64,000 bases of DNA from JAUUSJ01 sp964439395 (GCA_964439395.1 CAYTNV010000015.1:13696-77695); one strand, 5' to 3'; shown: positions 42,321 to 51,374, numbered from the stretch's first letter. The notes: generated from the letters alone by a model not told the origin. Program-made: numbers and translations.

Positions 42321-43217
42321 ATGAGTTTTACGATACTTGCAGGCCCCTTAATTGGGGCTATTATTGGATACTTGACAAATAATATTGCAGTGAAAATGCT
42401 GTTTCGTCCGTTACATCCAATAAAGATAGGAAAATACACTCTGCCCTTTACTCCTGGAATTATTCCAAAGGGGCAAAGTAGATTAGCTAAGGCAGTGGGA
42501 GAAGCTGTAGGAAATAATATTTTAACAGAAGATGTATTTGAGGAAAAATTGCTCTCCGATGAGACAATTGGGAAAATTGAAGTTTATTTAGACGAATTTT
42601 TTGATAAGGAAAAAGAGAGCGATACGACACTTGAGGAGCTTTTAGGAATGGTAAGCAGCCCAGAGATAGCTGCAGATCAGATTAATATGGCCAAGGCATC
42701 TATTACGGAGAGAATGACGAGAAAGATAAAAGAGGCAAATCTCGGAGCGATTGTTTCTGCGGCGGTAATTAATGCTGCAAAGAAAAAGATTGCTGGAAGT
42801 TTTCTAGAGATGATGGTAAGTGATAATATGTTAAACTCCATTGCCGGATATGTGGAGGAAAACGTTGACGAATATATCGAAGAGAATGGAGAAGAAGTCA
42901 TTGGAAAGATGGTAAATGATGAGGCAGATAATTTAATGAGTAAGACAGTTGGAGAAGTTGTGACAACGATGGATCATAGCAGATTTAACTGGAAGGAGAT
43001 TATTATCAATGCTTATAAGAAGGCTGTAAGCACGAAGGGGAAAGAGATAGTGCAGCAGCTTAATATTCCAAAGATGGTGGAAGATAAGGTAAATGCAATG
43101 GATGTGATAGAGCTTGAGGAGCTTGTTATGTCAGTTATGAAAAAAGAGCTGAATGCGATTGTGAATCTTGGAGCGTTAATAGGATTTGTTATGGGATTAT
43201 TAAATTTATTATTTTAA
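42321..43217 (+). CDS. DUF445 family membrane-associated protein
   Basis: A 298-residue protein with hydrophobic ends. The N-terminus reads LAGPLIGAIIGYLTNNIAVKM, then LFRPLHPIKIGKYTLPFTPGI and IPKGQSRLAKAVGEAVG, which is the DUF445 signature; the middle is a long helical acidic stretch, and the C-terminus ends in a hydrophobic helix (LGALIGFVMGLLNLLF). In Bacillus, relatives are linked to the envelope and sporulation, but the role is not established. AAAAGGGAG precedes the ATG. Confidence 0.9.
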   Translation: MSFTILAGPLIGAIIGYLTNNIAVKMLFRPLHPIKIGKYTLPFTPGIIPKGQSRLAKAVGEAVGNNILTEDVFEEKLLSDETIGKIEVYLDEFFDKEKESDTTLEELLGMVSSPEIAADQINMAKASITERMTRKIKEANLGAIVSAAVINAAKKKIAGSFLEMMVSDNMLNSIAGYVEENVDEYIEENGEEVIGKMVNDEADNLMSKTVGEVVTTMDHSRFNWKEIIINAYKKAVSTKGKEIVQQLNIPKMVEDKVNAMDVIELEELVMSVMKKELNAIVNLGALIGFVMGLLNLLF

Positions 43218-43378
43218 TGAGTTAAAGAAGTTAGCTATGAGTAAGTAGCAAAGAGAAAAAATATCTGCTTTGCTAAATTTACAATGAAATATCAAAAAAG
43301 AAAGGGGGAAGTGAATCATAGCAGCAAAGTTATAGACCTATTATTAGATTGTGCAAGAGTATGAAAGGAAGAAGAGGT

Positions 43379-44134
43379 ATGAAAATGAAAAAAGTATTTT
43401 TACCTGTATTGGCAGCAGTTTTTGTATTTGCCTTGATGCTTACATCAAATCAGGCAATGGCAGCGGAGAAAAAAGTAGATGGAGTTTATGTTGGAACTCA
43501 GTCAGCGGATGAAGATTCTATTGCGGCAACTTATAAATATATTACAAACTGTAAATATTATGTTTCCATGAAAAAATCTGCAAGCAGCAGTTCAGCAACG
43601 AAAATATATGTTCCTTATGGGCATAGAGTAACTTATTTGGGGAAGAAAGGAAGTTACTCTAAAGTTAGTTTTTATAATGTGATGAATAAAAAAACTTATA
43701 CTGGATATATTAAGTCGTCTAATTTAGCAAGTTCCATGTATGTTTATTATGCGGATGCGTATATCGCATTTATGAAGTGGAGAGGTATGAGTGGTAAGGT
43801 ATATTATACTATGGATTTTGTGGGACCTCGTAGCTCAGCTGGAATTCCATTGACATTACTCACAGCAAATTCTAGCAAAGCAAGTGGACGTACAATTTAT
43901 ATGTATGTTTATAATAATGGAGCGGTAAGAAGAGTTGAATTTAACGGAAAATCAGGAAAATATACATTGACTCCTTCAGGAAAATGGCTTGTTTATAATG
44001 ATTATTATTTAGCGTATAAGCAGAGTTCCAAAAAATATAGAGTTTTAAACTGGACTTCTAGTACAAAGGCTAAATTAGTTACAAAAACATCTTCTCCATC
44101 TGTCTATACATTAACTTTTAAAAAATTCAAATAA
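43379..44134 (+). CDS. Secreted protein with SH3-like domain
   Basis: A 251-residue secreted protein. The start MKMKKVFLPVLAAVFVFAL... with cleavage near NQAMA is a signal peptide. Residues about 45-110 (CKYYVSMKKSASSSSATKI, YVPYGHRVTYLGKKGSYSKV and YTGYIKSSNL) look like a bacterial SH3 domain that binds cell wall. The rest is Tyr/Ser/Lys-rich beta structure resembling the secreted protein at 15739. The frame is open from 43349; AAAGGA supports 43379 and GAAGAGG would support 43385, so the start is uncertain by two residues. Confidence 0.7.
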   Translation: MKMKKVFLPVLAAVFVFALMLTSNQAMAAEKKVDGVYVGTQSADEDSIAATYKYITNCKYYVSMKKSASSSSATKIYVPYGHRVTYLGKKGSYSKVSFYNVMNKKTYTGYIKSSNLASSMYVYYADAYIAFMKWRGMSGKVYYTMDFVGPRSSAGIPLTLLTANSSKASGRTIYMYVYNNGAVRRVEFNGKSGKYTLTPSGKWLVYNDYYLAYKQSSKKYRVLNWTSSTKAKLVTKTSSPSVYTLTFKKFK

Positions 44135-44171
44135 AATAATAAATAATATTAATTTTATTTAAATATCAAAG

Positions 44172-44219
44172 ATCAAAAGAAAAAAAGGGGCTGTCGATTC
44201 ACGAATTGATATGCCCCTT
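44172..44219 (-). terminator. Intrinsic terminator for the minus-strand gene at 44275
   Basis: AAGGGGC (44185-44191) and GCCCCTT (44213-44219) pair, with TCGATTC/GAATTGA continuing inside. Read on the minus strand the stem is followed by TTTTTTTCTTTT. Confidence 0.75.
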
Positions 44220-44274
44220 CTAGGTAGACAAGTAAAATAACAAAAGCTTGCTCAAATACAAAAATAAAAATTAT

Positions 44275-44808
44275 TTATTCTTCGTCTTGTTCCTGCGCCT
44301 TTAAAATTTCACTCAATGTATTAATAAAGGAATCAGAATCTGTATTTGCAGATGTTTCTTTGTTTTGATTCGACATAAGGATTGGTAAAAGTTTTAGGAG
44401 CATTTCTTGGGTATTTCCGTTATTGGAATTAGAGGATGAATAATTAGCAGGGAAAATATCTGGATTATTTCTCATAAGTTCGGTGTAAGTTTGGTACATT
44501 TTTATAATATTTCGCATCGTAAGAATCTGGTCGATTTGTTCTGCCATTTCTGGATTGCTATTGTTTCGAAGTGTTGCAAGAAGTGAGTCAATATTTGGAG
44601 TGTTATTTTCGAATCCGCAGGCAGATAATTTTTCCTCGTCATCGAATTCAGTGAGTATCTTTCTGATTTCCAGAAATTTAATCGAGAGAGCTAAAGGCTT
44701 TCTTAGCTGCTCTCCTATGTATGGCATAATAGATTCTAGCATGGAAAGCTGATTGTCCTGTAAAAACTGTTGTAGGGCAAAAATTTCTTTTTGGGTAGAT
44801 TCCTCCAT
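44275..44808 (-). CDS. Hypothetical acidic helical protein
   Basis: A 177-residue protein that I do not recognise. It starts MEESTQKEIFALQQFLQDN, has helical segments such as LRKPLALSIKFLEIRKIL and MAEQIDQILTMRNIIKMY, and a Ser/Asn-rich linker before an acidic tail with two short helices (LKLLPILMS, FINTLSEILKAQ). No signal peptide or membrane helix is present. AAGGAG precedes ATG 44808. It is divergent from the small gene at 44894 and ends at its own terminator. Two-segment layout suggests a scaffold or partner-binding protein, but this is only an impression. Confidence 0.7.
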   Translation of the reverse strand: MEESTQKEIFALQQFLQDNQLSMLESIMPYIGEQLRKPLALSIKFLEIRKILTEFDDEEKLSACGFENNTPNIDSLLATLRNNSNPEMAEQIDQILTMRNIIKMYQTYTELMRNNPDIFPANYSSSNSNNGNTQEMLLKLLPILMSNQNKETSANTDSDSFINTLSEILKAQEQDEE

Positions 44809-44893
44809 AAAAGAATGGCTCCTTTCTATACATTATGACAAACATTTTGCCATATTTCACATATGCTATAGATATGAGAGGAGGGAAAATTTT

Positions 44894-45022
44894 ATGCATA
44901 CATTTTTAGTAGAAGAAGAAAATACGATTTATGAGATTGATTTAGAATGTCAAAGAAGACGTGAGGAGGAAAAAAAGAAAAAAGAAAACGAAGAAAAAGG
45001 GAAAAAACTAAAACAGAAATAA
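44894..45022 (+). CDS. Small charged protein, 42 residues
   Basis: It starts MHTFLVEEENTIYEIDLECQ and ends in a run of Arg, Glu and Lys. AGGAGGG lies ten bases before ATG 44894, and a strong terminator follows 22 bases after the stop, so this short gene is a complete transcription unit. The upstream frame to 44753 has no start support. The function is unknown. Confidence 0.65.
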   Translation: MHTFLVEEENTIYEIDLECQRRREEEKKKKENEEKGKKLKQK

Positions 45023-45044
45023 ATAATATAATATGAAAATGGAA

Positions 45045-45092
45045 AAGAAGAGGAATTTGAGATAGATATAATCTAAATTCCTCTTCTTTTTT
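45045..45092 (+). terminator. Intrinsic terminator after the 42-residue gene
   Basis: AAGAAGAGGAATTT (45045-45058) pairs with AAATTCCTCTTCTT (45075-45088), followed by TTTT. Confidence 0.85.
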
Positions 45093-45105
45093 GTTTTCAT
45101 ATTCA

Positions 45106-45204
45106 GGGCTGTCACAAAATAAATTTTTCATATAAGATAAAATAGTTGTGAATCAATAGACTACAACTATATCTTATTAAAATTTTATATTTTGCAGCAT
45201 CCCC
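45106..45204. repeat. Imperfect inverted repeat, MITE-like
   Basis: The left arm starts GGGCTGTCACAAAATAA and ends ATAAGATAAAATAGTTGT; the right arm is the approximate reverse complement, ending GCAGCATCCCC. About 35 bases pair per arm with small bulges, around a 13-base loop. The GGGCTGTCACAAAA end resembles insertion-sequence termini in related bacteria. There is no coding sequence. Confidence 0.5.
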
Positions 45205-45274
45205 AATATTTTTCTTAAATTATTGTGTATTAGGAAAATTGGATTGTTTTGCTAAGCTTTATTAAGAAGCTAGA

Positions 45275-45496
45275 TTAGCATCCACATCCGCAGCTACTTC
45301 CACTACCGCCATTGCAGCAGCATAAGAGAAGAAGTAAAGGTAAGATACATTCGCAAGAACCACCGCCGAAATCGAAGCAGTCGCCAAATCCATTACCATT
45401 GCCGCAAGAGCAGAGTAAAAGGATTAAGATTAACCAGGAACTTCCTCCGCCATTAGAACAAGAATTGGAGCAGTTTGTTGCAGCTAAATCACTCAT
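45275..45496 (-). CDS. Small Cys/Gly-rich protein of the high-cysteine type
   Basis: A 73-residue protein starting MSDLAATNCSNSCSNGGGSS, with two hydrophobic stretches (WLILILLLC, ILPLLLLLCCC) separated by Gly/Cys-rich segments and ending CGCGC. It carries 14 or so cysteines. Such proteins are frequent in Lachnospiraceae and are often labelled chorion-class high-cysteine proteins by automated annotation; their role is unknown. GGAGG eight bases before ATG 45496 fixes the start; the frame is open to 45511. Confidence 0.75.
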   Translation of the reverse strand: MSDLAATNCSNSCSNGGGSSWLILILLLCSCGNGNGFGDCFDFGGGSCECILPLLLLLCCCNGGSGSSCGCGC

Positions 45497-45805
45497 GTTT
45501 ATATCCTCCATAAATTTTATTTACAGTTTATAGTATGTGAGAAGGGAAAAAGTGTGTCATAAAATCTAATTAAGAATGAGAATTATAGGATATTATAAAT
45601 AAAATGGATTTCTATAAATGAAAATCATATTGCTTTTGAGGTGGATGAAGCTTCTCTATGTAAGAAAAATGTAAGGTTGACATAAAAAGAGGGAAAGTAT
45701 AAAATTTTAAATAAGATATAGTTTATAAAATTATTAATGAGGATAGAAATTTTTTGTTTTAGAAAAAGGATAATAAAGTAAGTTATATATCGGAAAGGAG
45801 GAAGT
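45497..45805. other. Intergenic region before the LRR gene
   Basis: 309 bases of very AT-rich DNA. It holds the divergent promoters that the high-cysteine gene and the LRR gene must use, but I see no clear -35/-10 pair and no gene. Confidence 0.4.
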
Positions 45806-46807
45806 GTGAAATTGTCGTTAAAAAATGTATTAGAAAGAACAATAGTTACGGTGTTTTTATTGGCAGCAATTTATCTTAGTTGGATGATAATTGGAGATGC
45901 AAAAGAAATTGTTGAGATTGATACAGTATCTGTTCAGAAGAAAGTTGTGGAAAAAGGAATTTGTGGAAAAAAGGCGATATGGAGCTATTATGAAGATGGA
46001 ACTCTTATAATTAAGGGAATTGGCGATATGGAAAATTATCGCTTTGAGGAGAATCATAAAAAAGAATATCCATGGGCAAAGTATAAAAGTAAAATCAAAA
46101 AAGTGACGATAGAAAAAGGAATTACAAGTATAGGAGATATGGCATTTTATGGTCTGGACAATATAAAATCAGTTGAGTTACCAGATGGTATTTTAGAAAT
46201 TGGAAGAGGAGCATTTAGCGGATGCGCTTCATTAAAAGAGGTTATATTTCCAGATACTGTAAAAGAGATAGATGAGTATGTATTTGAGGAATGCAGAGCT
46301 TTGAAAAAAATAAAACTTGCGGATCAGATTTTGGAAATTCCAAAGGGAGCCTTTTCCGCCTGTGAAAGTTTAGAAGAGATCCAATTGCCAAAAGAATTAG
46401 AATCAATAGAGGAAATGGCATTTATTGATTGCACAGCTCTTATTAAAATTGAATTACCTGAAAATGTGAAGGAGATAGAGGCAAATAGTTTTTATCGGTG
46501 TATCGCTTTAGAGAAAGTAGAGTTGTCAGAGCAATTAGAAAAAATACCAGATGATGCTTTTTGCGGATGTATTTCCCTAGAAGAGATGATTGTTCCAAGC
46601 TCTGTGAAAGAGATTGGAGAGGCAGCTTTTGGTGCCTGCGATAACTTAAAAAAGGCAACTATAAAATCTGATAAAATAGAGATAGAGGAAAACGCTTTTG
46701 ACGGATGTGATAATATAAGTATAATTGGCAAAAAGGGGAGTCAAGCACAAAAATATGCTGAGAAATATGATATTATATTTAAAAGTTTAGAGGAAGAGAA
46801 AAAATAA
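45806..46807 (+). CDS. Membrane-anchored BspA-type leucine-rich-repeat protein
   Basis: A 333-residue protein. Residues about 10-32 are a hydrophobic signal or anchor (TIVTVFLLAAIYLSWMII). A module GICGKKAIWSYYEDGTLIIKG follows, the same cap seen before the repeats of the kinase-LRR protein at 7219. From about 90 to 310 there are nine or so LRR_5 repeats of the form SLKEVIFPDTVKEIDEYVF with a Cys in most. The start could be GTG 45806 or TTG 45812 behind AAGGAGG. It is seven bases upstream of the pyruvate-kinase-like gene. The outer face likely binds proteins or surfaces; the ligand is unknown. Confidence 0.85.
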   Translation: MKLSLKNVLERTIVTVFLLAAIYLSWMIIGDAKEIVEIDTVSVQKKVVEKGICGKKAIWSYYEDGTLIIKGIGDMENYRFEENHKKEYPWAKYKSKIKKVTIEKGITSIGDMAFYGLDNIKSVELPDGILEIGRGAFSGCASLKEVIFPDTVKEIDEYVFEECRALKKIKLADQILEIPKGAFSACESLEEIQLPKELESIEEMAFIDCTALIKIELPENVKEIEANSFYRCIALEKVELSEQLEKIPDDAFCGCISLEEMIVPSSVKEIGEAAFGACDNLKKATIKSDKIEIEENAFDGCDNISIIGKKGSQAQKYAEKYDIIFKSLEEEKK

Positions 46808-46814
46808 ATTTGAT

Positions 46815-47876
46815 ATGAAAAAGATAAAGATTTACGGTACGTTTGGACCAAATTGTTATAAAAAAGAAACATTAAAAAAAATGATAGAGGCAGGGATGAC
46901 AGGAATTCGTCTGAATTTGTCACATACTAATTTAGTAGATTCTAAGGAGTGGATTGAAAATCTCAAACTTGCTAGTATAGAGACAGAAAGAAAAATTGAT
47001 TTGGCGATTGACTTGGCAGGACCTGAGCTTCGTATCGGTGAGATAGATGGAAAAATAAATGTACAAAAGGGGGATAAATTGTATCTTGGGGCAGATAGAA
47101 TATATGCCACTCTTATGGCTCACCGATTTGATTTGGAAGGAAAAGAGATAGAAAAAACTGAGAGAAGAGATAAAAATTTTATATCTATTCCTGAATGTCT
47201 AGCACAAAAGCTGGAAGCAAGACAAGAAATTTCTATTAACGACGGAATTGTAAAATTGGTAGTGGATAAAATGGAATCGAAGATGGCGCTCTGTACGGCA
47301 AAAACTGCAGGGGAAATTTCCTCGAGAAAGAGTATTTCTATCCAAGGAATTCGGTTCGATAATCCAGTATTGACGAGGAGTGATTTAGAAAATCTAAGAG
47401 TGGCAAAAGAATATGGTGTGACAGAGGTTATGCTTCCATTTGTGCGTGATGAGAAGGATATAGAGGAAGTAAAGGCAGTTTTAAAGGCTATGGATTTAGA
47501 TGATATTAAAATTTTAGCCAAGATAGAGCATCAAGACGGTGTGGAAAATATTGATAATATTATTGGAAAGGCAGACTGTATTGTCATTGCAAGAGGTGAC
47601 CTTGGTAATCGATTCCCAATTTGGAAAGTGCCGGGTATTCAAAAGATGATATCCCAAAAATGTCGGCAAAATAAGCAAGACTTTATGGTAGTTACTCAAA
47701 TGCTAAATAGTATGATTCAAAATCCAACTCCGACAAGAGCAGAAGTACTAGATATATATAATGCAGTATTGGATGGGGCAACTTCTCTTATGGTGACAGG
47801 AGAGACAGCAGTTGGAAAATATCCTGTGGATGTTATAAAATATATGATGAGAGTGATAGGGGAAGCTGTTCGTTAG
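46815..47876 (+). CDS. Truncated, divergent pyruvate-kinase-like protein
   Basis: A 353-residue protein with the barrel and cap of pyruvate kinase but without the roughly 120-residue C-terminal regulatory domain. Matches include GIRLNLSH (normally RxNFSHG), DLAGPELRIG, a cap domain at about 75-165, ILAKIEHQDGVENID (KIEN usual), IARGDLGN, VVTQMLNSMIQNPTPTRAEV and SLMVTGETAVGKYP. Catalytic Lys and the acidic metal ligands seem kept, but several strict positions differ. It may be a paralog with another substrate or a regulatory role. It ends at a bidirectional terminator. The housekeeping enzyme is presumably elsewhere. Confidence 0.75.
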   Translation: MKKIKIYGTFGPNCYKKETLKKMIEAGMTGIRLNLSHTNLVDSKEWIENLKLASIETERKIDLAIDLAGPELRIGEIDGKINVQKGDKLYLGADRIYATLMAHRFDLEGKEIEKTERRDKNFISIPECLAQKLEARQEISINDGIVKLVVDKMESKMALCTAKTAGEISSRKSISIQGIRFDNPVLTRSDLENLRVAKEYGVTEVMLPFVRDEKDIEEVKAVLKAMDLDDIKILAKIEHQDGVENIDNIIGKADCIVIARGDLGNRFPIWKVPGIQKMISQKCRQNKQDFMVVTQMLNSMIQNPTPTRAEVLDIYNAVLDGATSLMVTGETAVGKYPVDVIKYMMRVIGEAVR

Positions 47877-47889
47877 AAAGAAATACAAT

Positions 47890-47947
47890 AAAAAGACCAC
47901 CATATGGACAATGTAATTTATTCTACTGTTCATATGGTGGTCTTTTT
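47890..47947. terminator. Bidirectional terminator between converging genes
   Basis: AAAAAGACCACCATATG (47890-47906) is the exact reverse complement of 47931-47947, giving a 17-bp stem with T runs on both strands. It serves the pyruvate-kinase-like gene and the ECF transporter gene. Confidence 0.92.
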
Positions 47948-47960
47948 ATAATAGAATATT

Positions 47961-48476
47961 TTATGCTAATAATTTCTTTACCTCTGGAATAGGTGAGAGT
48001 ACTGGAAGTAAAATGGAGGAAATAATTAATCCGCCAATTCCCTGAATCACATTAGGAATAATTGAACCAGCCGCTGCCGCAACGCCGTATAAGAAAGATT
48101 CGCATACAAAGTATCCGAAAGCTACAATAATAGTAGCGCAAATACCGGCGATGATACAGCCGATAATTAATTTAGCTCCTTTTTTGGTCAATAAATGGAA
48201 AACATAGTAAGAAGCGATAGCTACAACTGCCTTTATAACAAAAGTAATTGGTACATATACCATATATCCACCGAGCAAATCTGCCATCATAGATCCAATT
48301 CCAGCAGCGAGACCACCGAGAACTGGTCCAAGGAAGATACCGGATAAGATGACCATCGCATCTCCTGGATGAATATATCCATTTGTGGCTGGAACTGGGA
48401 TTTTAATACTCATTGTGGCAACACAACAAAGAGCTGCAAATAAAGCTGCCATTACTAATTTTTTTACGTCTTTCAT
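47961..48476 (-). CDS. ECF transporter substrate-binding (S) component
   Basis: A 171-residue membrane protein with about six helices. The start KKLVMAALFAALCCVATM and the pattern YIHPGDAMVILSGIFLGP, then GGLAAGIGSMMADLLGGY are typical of S components of the DUF1393/riboflavin-type group, which bind a vitamin or precursor and work with shared EcfA/EcfT. No riboswitch is recognised upstream, so the vitamin is unknown; a link to cobalamin is possible only by proximity. AAGGAAAGGATATG precedes ATG 48476. Confidence 0.85.
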   Translation of the reverse strand: MKDVKKLVMAALFAALCCVATMSIKIPVPATNGYIHPGDAMVILSGIFLGPVLGGLAAGIGSMMADLLGGYMVYVPITFVIKAVVAIASYYVFHLLTKKGAKLIIGCIIAGICATIIVAFGYFVCESFLYGVAAAAGSIIPNVIQGIGGLIISSILLPVLSPIPEVKKLLA

Positions 48477-48835
48477 TTTCTCATATCCTTTCCTTTTTTA
48501 ATAATTCTAAACTTTTCTCTACCCTACACAAAAATTGGAGATTATAAAATAGCCAGACAAATACAAAAATATAGTGCCAGGCAGTGCCAATAATAATAAA
48601 TTTAGGCATACCAGAAATTAGCATAGTTCATCTTCGAAAGTTTTGCTATTATTTTGGAATGATAATTACAGCTGTTTGATTGGATTTTATTTGTCAGATG
48701 AAATATATTTCTAAGTATCCTACTGATTTTATCTTTTCACATCGTCAAAGTATGAGATTTTACATGAAAATGCAGGAAAAATTAGTAAAACATGCAAAAA
48801 TATGAAATTTCATAAGAAAATATTGAATAAAGAAC
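48477..48835. other. Intergenic region between divergent genes
   Basis: About 360 bases without a gene. The only notable sequence is AGTGCCAGGCAGTGCC near 48570-48586, a short direct/inverted repeat. The hydratase promoter lies at its right end. Confidence 0.4.
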
Positions 48836-48865
48836 TTGTACTAGTCCTATCTTTTATGTTAAAAT
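48836..48865 (+). promoter_or_regulatory. Probable promoter of the hydratase gene
   Basis: TTGTAC (48836-48841) and TAAAAT (48860-48865) are separated by 18 bases, about 40 bases before the gene. Confidence 0.5.
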
Positions 48866-48906
48866 GATTCCGAAAATAGATATTGAACAATAAAGGAGGC
48901 AGATTA

Positions 48907-51204
48907 ATGGTTAAAGTATATAATACTGGTGCATACTTACTGAATGGAACAGAAATCGTTTCAGATACAGAAGAAGGCAAATTAATGATGCAACAAAAAC
49001 TAGGCGATGGTGCTATTTCTAAAGCAGAGGCTGCGAAAAATACCATCGCTTATCGTATATTAGAGGCACATAATACATCTGGCAATATGGAGAAGCTGCA
49101 GATTAAATTTGATAAATTGACTTCCCATGATATTACATTTGTAGGAATTATTCAGACAGCGAGAGCTTCAGGACTTGAGAAGTTTCCTGTTCCTTATGTC
49201 CTCACAAACTGTCATAATAGCTTATGTGCAGTAGGTGGAACAATCAATGAAGATGACCATATGTTTGGTCTTACTTGTGCGAAGAAATACGGCGGAGTTT
49301 ATGTTCCACCTCATCAGGCAGTTATTCATCAGTATGCTAGAGAGATGCTTGCAGGTGGTGGTAAGATGATCTTGGGTTCTGATAGTCATACCCGCTACGG
49401 AGCTCTCGGAACAATGGCTATGGGCGAGGGTGGTCCTGAGCTCGTAAAACAATTGCTCTCTAAGACATATGATATTAATATGCCAGGAGTCATTGCTGTA
49501 TACTTAAAAGGAACTCCAATTCCAGGAGTTGGTCCACAAGACGTTGCGCTTGCTATCATCGGGGAGGTATTTGCAAGTGGATATGTAAACAATAAAGTAA
49601 TGGAATTTGTTGGACCTGGTGTGGCAAATTTAAGCGCAGATTTTAGAATCGGTGTTGACGTTATGACAACAGAGACAACATGTCTATCTTCTATTTGGAG
49701 AACAGATGAGAAGATTAAAGAGTGGTATGATATTCACGGAAGAAGTGAGGACTATAAACAATTAGATCCAGGTAATATAGCTTACTATGATGGAGTGATC
49801 GAGATTGATTTATCTGCAGTCCGTCCAATGATTGCGATGCCATTTCATCCAAGCAACACATATACAATTGAAGAGCTAAATGCAAATCTTATGGATATTT
49901 TAGATGACTGCGAGAAGAAAGCTTTAGTCAGCTTAGACGGACAGGTTGATTTCACATTAAAAGATAAGGTTCGCAATGGAAAATTATACGTAGAGCAGGG
50001 AATTATTGCGGGATGTGCTGGTGGTGGATTTGAAAATATTTGCGATGCAGCGGATATTTTAAAGGGAGCTAGCATCGGACCAGACGAGTTTACTCTCTCT
50101 GTCTATCCAGCAAGCCAGCCAGTATTTATGGAGCTTGTAAAAAATGGTGCTGCGGCTTCTCTTATGCAGACAGGTGCCATTATTAAGACCGCATTTTGTG
50201 GACCATGTTTCGGTGCTGGCGATACTCCATGTAATAATGGTTTGAGTATCCGTCATTCTACAAGAAACTTCCCTAATAGAGAGGGATCCAAGCTACAAAA
50301 TGGACAGATTGCTTCTGTGGCACTTATGGATGCTCGTTCTATCGCAGCAACAGCAGTAAATAAGGGATATTTAACACCAGCAACAGACATCGATGCTAAT
50401 TATACGAAGCCTAAATATTTCTTTGATAAGACAATTTATGAAAATAGAGTATTTGATAGTAAAGGAATTGCTGATCCATCTGTAGAGATTAAGTTTGGAC
50501 CAAATATTAAAGATTGGCCGGCAATGTCTGCACTTCCTGAAAATATGATTTTAAAGGTTGTATCTGAGATTCACGACCCAGTTACAACGACAGACGAACT
50601 GATTCCATCTGGTGAGACATCTTCTTACCGCTCTAATCCACTTGGACTTGCCGAGTTTGCGTTATCTAGAAAAGACCCAGCTTATGTTGGAAGAGCAAAG
50701 GAAGTTCAGGCGGCAGAAAAGGCAAGAATCGCAGGTGAGGATGCTGCAGCTGCATTTGCAGAGATTGGACCAGTTATCGAGGCAATTCAGAAAGTTTATG
50801 TAAATAGCACATTGGAAAACACAGGAATCGGAAGCACTATTTTTGCTGTAAAACCAGGTGATGGCTCTGCAAGAGAACAGGCAGCTTCTTGTCAAAAGGT
50901 ATTAGGTGGATGGGCAAATATTGCAAATGAGTATGCGACAAAGAGATATCGTTCTAACCTTATTAACTGGGGAATGCTTCCATTCATTATTGAGAAGGGT
51001 GAGCTTCCATTCAAAAATGGAGATTTCTTATTCGTTCCAGATATAAAGAAAGCAATTGAGACAAAGGTTACCGATATCAAAGCCTATGTCGTAGCTGACG
51101 GTGAGTTAAAAGCATTTGATTTAAAGATGGGAGAGCTTACCGATGATGAGAGAGAAATTATCTTAAAGGGATGTCTAATTAACTATAATAGGAATGATAA
51201 ATAA
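48907..51204 (+). CDS. Aconitase-family hydratase
   Basis: A 765-residue member of the aconitase superfamily, similar in layout to E. coli YbhJ-type hydratases. The iron-sulphur ligands are probably in NCHNSLCAVGG, AGCAGGGFENI and FCGPCFGAGDTPCNN; GSDSHTRYGALGTMAMGEGG and VGPGVANLSADFRIG match the substrate-binding loops, and a C-terminal swivelling domain follows. It differs from canonical AcnA/AcnB and LeuC, so the substrate is unclear. The frame begins at 48883, but GGAGGC before ATG 48907 and MVKVYNTG support 48907. Confidence 0.8.
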   Translation: MVKVYNTGAYLLNGTEIVSDTEEGKLMMQQKLGDGAISKAEAAKNTIAYRILEAHNTSGNMEKLQIKFDKLTSHDITFVGIIQTARASGLEKFPVPYVLTNCHNSLCAVGGTINEDDHMFGLTCAKKYGGVYVPPHQAVIHQYAREMLAGGGKMILGSDSHTRYGALGTMAMGEGGPELVKQLLSKTYDINMPGVIAVYLKGTPIPGVGPQDVALAIIGEVFASGYVNNKVMEFVGPGVANLSADFRIGVDVMTTETTCLSSIWRTDEKIKEWYDIHGRSEDYKQLDPGNIAYYDGVIEIDLSAVRPMIAMPFHPSNTYTIEELNANLMDILDDCEKKALVSLDGQVDFTLKDKVRNGKLYVEQGIIAGCAGGGFENICDAADILKGASIGPDEFTLSVYPASQPVFMELVKNGAAASLMQTGAIIKTAFCGPCFGAGDTPCNNGLSIRHSTRNFPNREGSKLQNGQIASVALMDARSIAATAVNKGYLTPATDIDANYTKPKYFFDKTIYENRVFDSKGIADPSVEIKFGPNIKDWPAMSALPENMILKVVSEIHDPVTTTDELIPSGETSSYRSNPLGLAEFALSRKDPAYVGRAKEVQAAEKARIAGEDAAAAFAEIGPVIEAIQKVYVNSTLENTGIGSTIFAVKPGDGSAREQAASCQKVLGGWANIANEYATKRYRSNLINWGMLPFIIEKGELPFKNGDFLFVPDIKKAIETKVTDIKAYVVADGELKAFDLKMGELTDDEREIILKGCLINYNRNDK

Positions 51205-51329
51205 AAAAGATAATTTATGAAAAATGTATCGGAAGTTTTATTAATAGAAGCTCTGATGATAGTATAAAAATCGAGGGAAGAAGACGGAAAAGATTTCTCT
51301 TTTACTTGACGATTGTTTTATTAGAGAGT

Positions 51330-51374
51330 AAAATATTAAAGTGATAGGATTTTTTCCTATCACTTTAATATTTT
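51330..51374 (+). terminator. Strong intrinsic terminator after the hydratase gene
   Basis: Bases 51330-51349 are the exact reverse complement of 51355-51374: a 20-bp stem with a five-T loop, ending in TTTT. The remaining 160 bases before murE show no gene and no clear promoter. Confidence 0.9.
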
